42,893 nucleotides of DNA, taken from NCBI GenBank assembly GCA_030066195.1, contig JASJCB010000091.1:1-42893 (forward strand), given 5' to 3'. The notes beneath the pieces are model-generated. The model was given only the letters and a program-made list of their open reading frames with translations. It ran no database searches and was not told the DNA's origin. Of the stretch, positions 35,801 to 42,893 are shown one piece after another. A program made the translations under genes and the position numbers. This stretch comes from Acidobacteriota bacterium. GTDB taxonomy: Bacteria; Acidobacteriota; Holophagae; Acanthopleuribacterales; Acanthopleuribacteraceae. Within the stretch, counting starts at the first letter, position 1; each line of letters starts with the position of its first letter.

Positions 35801-38764
35801 CTGAGCAACACCGATCCCAACGGCGCGGTGACCCGCTTCAGCTACGACAACCTGGGTCGCACCACGGCGGTCACCTATCCGGGTAACCGCACCACCACCT
35901 ACAGCTACCTGAACTGGGGCAACGCAAGCCTGCAACGGGTCAAGGAAACCAAACCGGACGGCAGTTCGAACGGCCTGTGGAAGGAAACCTGGTACGACGG
36001 CCTGGGCCGCATCTGGTATGTGACCACCGAGGGCGGCATCAGCCAGGAGACGGAATTCGTGGGCGCGACGACGCGTATTCGCAAGAAATCGTTCCCACGC
36101 TTCAGTTCGGAATCGGTGAAGTGGACCCAGTACACCTACGACGGCGTCGGTCGCCGCCGCACGGTGACGCATCCCGACGGCTCCATGAGCGAGACCATCT
36201 ACGCCAACGACGGCTCCGGCAAACCCTACCAGGCGCACTACGACGAAAACGGCCTGCAGAAGTTGACCTGGACCGATCCCTACGGCCGACTGATCCAAGT
36301 TCGCGAAAAGAACGGCAGTTCGTATTACTACACCAATTACCAATACGACCTGGCCGGCAACCTCACGCGCACCATCGACCATAACGGCAACACCACCACC
36401 CTGACCTGGGACAGCCTGGGCAACAAAACCGCCGGCTGCGACCCGGACCAGGGTTGCCGCACCTACACCTACGACAACGGCGGCCTGCCCCTGACGGAAA
36501 CCGACGCCATGGGTCAGACCAGCACCTTCACCTATGACGGCCTGGGCCGCATGCGCACGCGCACCGACGCCGACGGCAACGTCTCGCGCTGGTACTACGA
36601 CGAGGCGGGTTACGGCTACTCCAAGGGCAGGCTGACGCGCATGACCTCGCCCTGGGTTTCCGAGGAGCATTACTGGAACATCCAAGGCCAGCAGACGGAA
36701 ACGACGCGCTGTGTACTGGGCGTTTGCAAGACGTTCGAAACCAGCTACGACCTGATCGGTCGCGTGGATGACGTCACCTATCCCGACGGCGAGGTGGTCA
36801 GCTACAACTACGACAGCCGGGGCAACCTCTACTCCATCCCCGGTTATGTCAACAGCATGGTTTGGGATGCGCGAGGTCAGTTGACCTCGATGACCTACGC
36901 CAACGGCACCACCAACACCTACACCTACGACGCGAACCGCCTGTCGCTGACCAACGCCCTGGTCAAGAAGGGCAGCGCCACACGCTACCAGGCGAGCTAT
37001 AGCTACGACGACGGCGGCCGGGTAACCAACAGCAGTTCCAGCACGCACAGTATGCTCAACCTCAACTATACCTACGACGGCATCAACCGCCTGAAAACCA
37101 TCTCGGGCGGCCAGTCGGAAAGCTACAGCTACGACGCGCTGGGCAACATGACCTACAAAACCGGGGTGGGCAGCTACGTCTACGGCAACGCCGCCCACAA
37201 ACACGCGGCAAGCAAGGCGGGCAGCAAGAACCTGTCCTACGACGCCAACGGCAGCCTGCTGAGCGACGGCAGCCGCAGCTTCACCTGGAACAGCAGCAAC
37301 CTGCTGGAATCGGTCACCCAAAGCGGTAATACCACCAGCTACGGTTACGATGCCGGCGGCCAACGCGTGGCCATGGTGGCACCCAATCGAACCACGCTTT
37401 ACTTCGGCTCGCTGGCCGAGGAAACCGACGGTGAGCTGATCAACTACATCATGGCGGGTCCCATGCTGGTGGCGCGCAACGACGACAGCGGCAAGACCTG
37501 GTACCACGCGGACCGCCTGGGCTCGATCCGCTTGATGACCAACGCCTCGGGCAACGAGGTGCGATCTTACGAATACAATCCCTACGGCGATGTCATCGCC
37601 CAATCGGGCAGCAAGGCCAACACGCGCGGCTTCACGGGTCACACCTTGGACGAGGAAACGGGTCTCATCTATATGAACGCCCGTTACTACGACCCTGAAT
37701 TGGGCCGTTTCATCTCGGCCGATACCGTGGTGCCGGAGCCGGGCAATCCCCAGGCGTTGAACCGCTACAGCTATGTCTACAACAACCCGGTCCTGTCGGT
37801 AGACCCCACGGGTCACGGCGTGGTGGTCGCGGCGCTGGCGGCGGTCAGTGCCTCCCTGGCCGCCACGGCGGCGGGTGCGGGTTCCTGGGTGGCCATCACG
37901 GCAACCATCGGGGCCGGGCTCAGCATTGCCGGTTACTACACCAAAAACCCCTGGCTCTCTACCATCGGCAGCGTGTTGATGGGCATATCGGGAACCTTTG
38001 CGGTGACGGGCTCGCTCACACAGGCGGCCATCGGAGGTGCGGTCAACCTTGCCACTTCCCCGGTCAGTCCGCTGGGTGACGGCTTGAAGAAGGCGATCAG
38101 CTACGCGTGGACGGCCTACGGCATGATACGAGGCATGGGCGCCGAATCGGGAGAAGAGGCACTGGAAGCGCCCAAGGGCTTCGACGCGGGCGACCCGCTG
38201 GAAGTTCTGGAAGGCGGCCGTGCTGCCGTCTACCCGGGCCAGGGCCCGTATAAGGCCATCATCAAGGTAACGGGCGTGTCCACGGGCGAAGCGGGCTCGG
38301 CGCTGGGTAACCTGCCGGCCAACATCCGCGACATCGTCACCAACCTGCGTGGCGAACTGACGCCCACGGCGCAGGCCATCCAGGACTTCATGACCAAAAA
38401 CGGCTACCAGGCCCACGAGGTGCTGGGAATCGGCCACAGCCTGGGCAGTTGGGACCTGATCCAACTGGCCAACAACGCCAAGATCACCAACGTCATCGGC
38501 TTCGGCGTGCCGCATGAAGCACTGGTGCAGGTGATCCACGGTAATCAACCGGCCAACATGAAAATGAGCCTGGCGGTAGGTTGGGCCGACTACGTCGCCC
38601 TGCCTCGCGTCCCGACGGCGGTCGGCAACGCCTTCGCGGGTACGGCAGCCAAGGCAGGCGTCACCAACGGTCTCAACTTCGGCGTGGTCAACACGGGCAT
38701 CGGCTTCGGCGCCCATATGACTCCCGCCTACCAGGAGGCGGTACCCAGCCTGCTGGGACGATAA
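32885..38764 (+). CDS. Giant exported SpvB / FG-GAP / RHS-repeat protein with lipase-like C-terminus
   Basis: This 1,959-aa protein begins with a signal peptide (AMSFLSVLMLLPATGLLFAG). Residues ~27-250 form an SpvB-type domain (FSTEIPIAVPAYHGIEPSL, WVGHAWNLAGLSFIERG). Residues ~319-662 hold seven FG-GAP/VCBS repeats of ~53 residues, each with a calcium site DxNGDxxxD, enough for one beta-propeller. Residues ~720-1640 are RHS/YD repeats ending in the conserved core YDPELGRFISADT and RYSYVYNNPVLSVDPTG. The order SpvB-FG-GAP-RHS is that of Tc toxin B/C cocoons. After DPTG comes a ~320-residue unique tip with hydrophobic helices and GIGHSLGSWDLIQLANN (S1852 candidate nucleophile), as in alpha/beta-hydrolase lipases. 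There is no PAAR domain. GAGGAGA precedes the ATG at 32885. A terminator follows the stop. Confidence 0.88.
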   Translation: MYSHVRRHLAMSFLSVLMLLPATGLLFAGDNTVDGTGSVNSFYGSFSTEIPIAVPAYHGIEPSLKLVYGSGGGDTWVGHAWNLAGLSFIERGLPGGGAPKYNSGDAYFLEGTEMVPCTSQGGTHCPEIQNYSRITLSNDIWTVVGTNGNVATYSQKQTTSKGTFRWYLKKLTDPRGNTVNYNYVNGSYGEVYLNTITYNGNTVTFHRVTRSDLISYANGDGIGKVNQLLKAISVKVGSSMVRAYALTHDSPGLTDRSRLKKVQQFGRNAVVSGSGTVTGTSLPAYQMGYADEPTDWGGEKSWGTYLKSQASGGPFASYADLNGDGMDDFFYRKKDSKELRVMLSNGNGFGSDTIWGYTTYNTGNSDPTFTLTDMNGDGKADLIYRRKDKRDLRVLLSTGSSFGTDTLWGTYSYSVGNSHPKSSFTDMNGDGLTDFVYRRKDTKTIRVMLNNGSSLGADTYWGAYSQSPATGDWPKAAWVDLNGDGKSDFIYRKGGQRQLYAMLSTGTSLASESLWGTYTYNVGQAEPNTAFVDLNGDGKADFLYKKKDSRYMYAMLSNGNGFEPQTYWGYMTYKAASGQLDARFADINGDRKIDLVYRHKDTRNLRVLLSNGINFETDRLWATYSYNVGNSAPHVALGDFNGDGRTDYLYRRKDTKNLRVRASRAGEHGLMTSVQNGTGGSTNITYTPSSEWNNTMMPAGLILQTVTRLEINDGRGNTSLNDYTYEGGLWSNEDRRFLGFRKATTVLDAQGNYAETWYYQRIGSISKPEYSYMKNNQGKIYHYTAYEYTENTSAPYTSLLTERWTYDLNLGTQSRISLTQFQYDTYGNVTRVYEHGDYNVTGDERSTIRGYYPNNSKYIAGLPAYEQLRAGIGGAGSLKKLTYFYYDNNGSWASAPSKGLLTKSRKWDNKTGSYKNATMTYDAYGNVISQTNERGAVTTTAFDSTYRVYPVSATNAAGHTTTSTWDYVLGLELSNTDPNGAVTRFSYDNLGRTTAVTYPGNRTTTYSYLNWGNASLQRVKETKPDGSSNGLWKETWYDGLGRIWYVTTEGGISQETEFVGATTRIRKKSFPRFSSESVKWTQYTYDGVGRRRTVTHPDGSMSETIYANDGSGKPYQAHYDENGLQKLTWTDPYGRLIQVREKNGSSYYYTNYQYDLAGNLTRTIDHNGNTTTLTWDSLGNKTAGCDPDQGCRTYTYDNGGLPLTETDAMGQTSTFTYDGLGRMRTRTDADGNVSRWYYDEAGYGYSKGRLTRMTSPWVSEEHYWNIQGQQTETTRCVLGVCKTFETSYDLIGRVDDVTYPDGEVVSYNYDSRGNLYSIPGYVNSMVWDARGQLTSMTYANGTTNTYTYDANRLSLTNALVKKGSATRYQASYSYDDGGRVTNSSSSTHSMLNLNYTYDGINRLKTISGGQSESYSYDALGNMTYKTGVGSYVYGNAAHKHAASKAGSKNLSYDANGSLLSDGSRSFTWNSSNLLESVTQSGNTTSYGYDAGGQRVAMVAPNRTTLYFGSLAEETDGELINYIMAGPMLVARNDDSGKTWYHADRLGSIRLMTNASGNEVRSYEYNPYGDVIAQSGSKANTRGFTGHTLDEETGLIYMNARYYDPELGRFISADTVVPEPGNPQALNRYSYVYNNPVLSVDPTGHGVVVAALAAVSASLAATAAGAGSWVAITATIGAGLSIAGYYTKNPWLSTIGSVLMGISGTFAVTGSLTQAAIGGAVNLATSPVSPLGDGLKKAISYAWTAYGMIRGMGAESGEEALEAPKGFDAGDPLEVLEGGRAAVYPGQGPYKAIIKVTGVSTGEAGSALGNLPANIRDIVTNLRGELTPTAQAIQDFMTKNGYQAHEVLGIGHSLGSWDLIQLANNAKITNVIGFGVPHEALVQVIHGNQPANMKMSLAVGWADYVALPRVPTAVGNAFAGTAAKAGVTNGLNFGVVNTGIGFGAHMTPAYQEAVPSLLGR

Positions 38765-38778
38765 CAAACATCCAAACC

Positions 38779-38804
38779 GGACCGGCCCTCGGGCCGGTCC
38801 TTTT
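38779..38804 (+). terminator. Intrinsic terminator of the RHS gene
   Basis: GGACCGGCC (38779-38787) and GGCCGGTCC (38792-38800) form a perfect 9-bp stem with loop CTCG, followed by TTTT. It lies 15 bp after the RHS stop codon and separates that gene from the small gene at 38960. Confidence 0.88.
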
Positions 38805-38959
38805 ACAACCGACTCTCCCTTAACCAACCGCCCAGATTTCCCCGTTGACCCTCCCGGCAATGCCGGGGTATCCTGGCCACGATTGAACTGAAAGCCGTAA
38901 GTCCTGGCTAAGCAATAAGATCCAATTTAAGTCGTCGTCAATCGAAGGAGTCGCCAATT

Positions 38960-39175
38960 ATGCAAAACATGTCAAAAGAACTCCTTAGAGAATATGGCAG
39001 GGCTCTCTCAGTCGAAGGCCTGGTCGATTATTTCACCGACTGCCTCAAGAATAACCCTGACTCATCGGATCAATTATTCAACTCGGTATCTAAAGTTATG
39101 GCCGCGAACATGACTCCTGAACAAAAAGCAGCCCTCATTCAAATGCTAAGTAGAGAAAGCGGGGATGCCGGGTAA
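38960..39175 (+). CDS. Small helical protein of unknown function
   Basis: This 71-aa protein is predicted to be all helix, without signal peptide, membrane segment or cysteine pair (one Cys). AAGGAG nine bases before the ATG and a codon use more AT-rich than the RHS gene suggest a real gene, possibly acquired. It follows the RHS gene in the same direction, but a strong terminator lies between them, so it needs its own promoter. Genes right after an RHS tip often encode immunity proteins. A cytoplasmic 71-residue protein would be an odd antidote to an exported lipase, so I do not assign that role. The 43-bp repeat array begins about 65 bp after its stop. Confidence 0.6.
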   Translation: MQNMSKELLREYGRALSVEGLVDYFTDCLKNNPDSSDQLFNSVSKVMAANMTPEQKAALIQMLSRESGDAG

Positions 39176-39239
39176 CTTTTGTCGCGGAAGGCGGCAACAC
39201 GCCGTCGCGTCGACACGCCGGTAAAGCGCTGTAATACAC

Positions 39240-39618
39240 CCCCGACCTGCCTTCTTAAGTCGATTGCGAAGATATGCAATCGACTCCAGCCACCGGATTG
39301 GGTTGATTGCACAGGTGCGCAATTGACTTCAGACGCCGGATTGATGCCATTGCGCTCGTGTGCAATCGACCCAAGACGCCGGCTTGACCCCATTGCGCAC
39401 GTGTGCAATCGACTTCAGCCGGCGGATTGACTCGATTGCACAGGTGTGCAATCAACTCAAGACACCGGATTGACTCGATTGCGCACGTGTGCAATCGACC
39501 CAAGACACCGGATTGACTCGATTGCGCACGTGTGCAATCGACCCAAGACGCCGGATTGACTCGATTGCGCACGTGTGCAATCGACTTAAGACGCCGGCTT
39601 GACTCCATTGCACACCTG
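39240..39618. repeat. 43-bp tandem array of palindromic units, about eight copies
   Basis: The anchor TGCAAT starts at 39275, 39318 (as CGCAAT), 39361, 39404, 39447, 39490, 39533 and 39576, with a decayed ninth at 39619; every step is exactly 43 bp. Around each anchor lies a 20-bp near-palindrome, GATTGCGCAC facing GTGTGCAATC (for example 39477-39496), and one unit (from 39434) has the perfect 9-bp arms GATTGCACA and TGTGCAATC. The remaining 23 bp (consensus GACCCAAGACGCCGGATTGA plus CTC) vary little. Long open frames across it on both strands are by-products of stop-free repeats. Confidence 0.92.
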
Positions 39619-39898
39619 TCTTTTCAACCCGGAATTTTTGATTTTTTTTCTCGTAAACTATTCTTAGATAGAAGGCTATCGGGGTACACCATAGAATTTG
39701 TAAACGTAATCCTCACAAAATTTTTGGCATAATATGCCCAAACAACAGTCAAAATGCACCAAACTCGATCAAAATATGCAATCCAACAGGTTCGATTAAC
39801 CAATTCGTGACTCATTCTTCCACGATCACGGAAAAGACACCGTTAAATTCAAAAAGTTAAGATCCTCTGAATCCAAAAGATACAAACCCGTTTTCCCA
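39619..39898. other. AT-rich intergenic stretch
   Basis: No gene is seen. A degraded version of the palindrome found at 39899 (TTCCACGA facing TCACGGAA) lies at 39818-39833. The rest is AT-rich and featureless. Confidence 0.4.
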
Positions 39899-39952
39899 TT
39901 TTTCCACGATCGTGGAAAAAGTCGCCGAATTTTTCCACGATCGTGGAAAAAT
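39899..39952. promoter_or_regulatory. Two long perfect palindromes (possible operator or tandem hairpins)
   Basis: Positions 39899-39920 form a 22-bp perfect palindrome, with left arm TTTTTCCACGA mirrored by TCGTGGAAAAA. Positions 39929-39952 form a 24-bp perfect palindrome with the same core plus one more base on each side. Their centres are 31 bp apart, about three helical turns. They lie about 75 bp upstream of the -35 box of the thioredoxin-domain gene, so they could be operator sites for a dimeric regulator. They might instead be members of a repeat family. Confidence 0.6.
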
Positions 39953-40025
39953 CAGGCCCCCTTGGAACACCCGCATAAAGACGGCGAAGTGTGCATATTT
40001 CCCGAAACCGACCTCCGACGCCCGT

Positions 40026-40055
40026 TTGATATGAAATGTCTTCGCGGGTTATAGT
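40026..40055 (+). promoter_or_regulatory. Putative sigma-70-type promoter of the thioredoxin-domain gene
   Basis: TTGATA (40026-40031) and TATAGT (40050-40055) are separated by 18 bp. Transcription would start near 40062, about 30 bp before the start codon at 40093. Confidence 0.55.
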
Positions 40056-40092
40056 GTTAGCGGTGTGCCGACGCCTTTCAAGGGAGCCCTCT

Positions 40093-42306
<2,214 letters not shown>

Positions 42307-42331
42307 AAAGTAGCAAAGGCATGCAAGCCAA

Positions 42332-42390
42332 GCCTCGCCCTCCGGGCGAGGCGAAAACCCCTGGGCGCGCACGCATCCTGCGTGCTCTTC
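42332..42390 (+). repeat. REP-like hairpin module, copy A
   Basis: Two hairpins in a row. GCCTCGCCC-TCC-GGGCGAGGC (42332-42352) has a 9-bp stem. It is followed by a 33-bp segment (42358-42390) beginning CCCCTGGGCGCGCACGCA with the inner hairpin GCACGCA-TCC-TGCGTGC. It lies 25 bp after the thioredoxin-domain gene and may also stop its transcription. Confidence 0.8.
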
Positions 42391-42527
42391 CCTAGGATGG
42401 GCGAGCTACAGGATTAATTTAAAACAACTTAAGAACCAAGCCTGTCTACGCCCTCCGGGAGAGGTGAATCGTGCATTTGGGTCTGTAAGTCGTTTTTTAT
42501 CATGTCCAAGGACCTGCTCACCCCAGA
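42391..42527. other. Non-coding DNA between REP-like modules
   Basis: No gene is seen. A partial hairpin remnant (CGCCCTCCGGGAG) lies near 42449. Confidence 0.4.
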
Positions 42528-42560
42528 GAAGAGCACGCAGGATGCGTGCGCGCCCAGGGG
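42528..42560 (-). repeat. REP-like hairpin module, copy B (inverted)
   Basis: This 33-bp segment is the exact reverse complement of 42358-42390, 137 bp away in opposite orientation. Only the second half of the module is present. A G8 run follows it. Confidence 0.85.
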
Positions 42561-42593
42561 GGGGATTACCCCCCTTCAATACAAGCCGAGAAT

Positions 42594-42654
42594 CGCCCTC
42601 CGGGCGAGACGAGGCGAAAAACCCTGGGCGCGCACGCTTCCAGCGTGCATTTCC
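42594..42654 (+). repeat. REP-like hairpin module, copy C
   Basis: CGCCC-TCC-GGGCG (42594-42606) followed by a segment at 42622-42654 starting CCCTGGGCGCGCACGC. The inner hairpin reads GCACGCT-TCC-AGCGTGC. Compared with copy A, the base before the loop and its partner have both changed (A/T to T/A), so pairing is kept. Confidence 0.8.
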
Positions 42655-42893
42655 AAAAGATAGCATAAAAATGACCATGGGTTTTAAATGACCCCGGGAG
42701 TTGCAATGGGAGCTAACTCCTTAGAGGTTTCGTTCCCCTGCACATGGGCCTCATGCTCGCCCGGAAGTAAAAAATCCCAGCTTGGCTGAGGGTAGTCAGG
42801 GCATTGTAAATGTGTGAAGGAGGGTAATTTCTAATCGCAACTTCCCGGCTTTATTCATGACCCACGGTCATTCTAATGCAACTGTCTGGAAAT
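42655..42893. other. Right-hand end, no gene seen
   Basis: No coding region or clear signal is visible. A weak dyad (GGAGTT near 42698 and AACTCC near 42715) is the only structure noticed. Confidence 0.4.

Noticed and set aside
32885..38764. T6SS-type RHS effector
   Set aside because: It has a Sec signal peptide and SpvB/FG-GAP parts and no PAAR or VgrG-adaptor domain, so T6SS delivery is not supported although a T6SS operon is nearby.
35324..38860. 1,178-codon open frame on the minus strand, antisense to the RHS gene
   Set aside because: It mirrors the repetitive RHS gene, has no ribosome binding site and its translation is low-complexity Val/Gly/Ala/Arg-rich sequence. High G+C at third codon positions keeps such antisense frames open.
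39255..39608. Open frames on both strands through the 43-bp array with repeats such as SIAHLCNRVNP
   Set aside because: They arise because the repeat lacks stop codons in some frames. Both strands are equally open, and no ribosome binding site precedes them.

Overview
This 42.9 kb, mostly high-G+C window comes from a Gram-negative, flagellated bacterium. It carries an apolipoprotein N-acyltransferase, a flagellar FliS chaperone, many Sec signal peptides, a type VI secretion (T6SS) operon, a sigma-54 activator and an FHA-GAF-GGDEF protein. Together with a pinensin-type RiPP leader and an SpvB/RHS giant protein, this suggests Acidobacteriota (Holophagae/Acanthopleuribacter-like) or a similar predatory or marine lineage. 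The taxon is inferred, and no rRNA or marker gene is present to fix it.

Layout. 1-918: non-coding, with two hairpin/terminator structures and a likely promoter. 919-3397: FHA-GAF-GGDEF diguanylate cyclase and a beta-propeller-like protein, ended by a bidirectional terminator. 3522-7863 (minus strand): a small exported protein, a secreted M14 zinc carboxypeptidase and a short-chain dehydrogenase. 7864-8881: non-coding, with a 43-bp tandem repeat array. 8882-11396: fliS, a decayed histidine-kinase fragment, a saccharopine-dehydrogenase-like oxidoreductase and a divergent glutathione S-transferase. 11699-11857 (minus): a 52-aa orphan RiPP precursor gene with its own RBS and terminator.

12196-24486 is a nine-gene T6SS operon on the plus strand: tssB, tssC, tssF, tssG, tssE, a second TssC-like gene without the N-terminal ~60 residues, clpV (tssH), a sigma-54 activator with a GAF domain, and a protein with a TssB-like N-terminus fused to a TssC-like C-terminus. 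It encodes sheath, baseplate and recycling parts, with three different sheath-type subunits. Hcp, VgrG, PAAR, TssA, TssK and the TssJLM membrane complex are all absent and must lie elsewhere.

24487-30640 is a visibly lower-G+C block with two secreted minus-strand proteins that look carbohydrate-active: a DUF6259/glycosidase-like protein and a six-hairpin-like protein. It is bordered by an imperfect ~60-bp direct repeat and preceded by a 42-bp tandem array. 30641-32707: a small membrane protein and lnt. 32885-38764: a 1,959-aa Sec-exported SpvB / 7x FG-GAP / RHS protein whose C-terminus carries a GHSLGS lipase-type motif. It is followed by a terminator and a 71-aa orphan gene. 39240-39618: a second 43-bp array of palindromic units. 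39899-39952: two perfect long palindromes in front of a secreted thioredoxin-domain (YyaL/DUF255) gene at 40093-42306. 42332-42654: REP-like hairpin modules in direct and inverted orientation.

The main novelty candidates are the three-sheath T6SS operon, the orphan lanthipeptide-like precursor, the lipase-tipped RHS/Tc-like protein, and the recurring ~43-bp palindromic tandem arrays in intergenic DNA.
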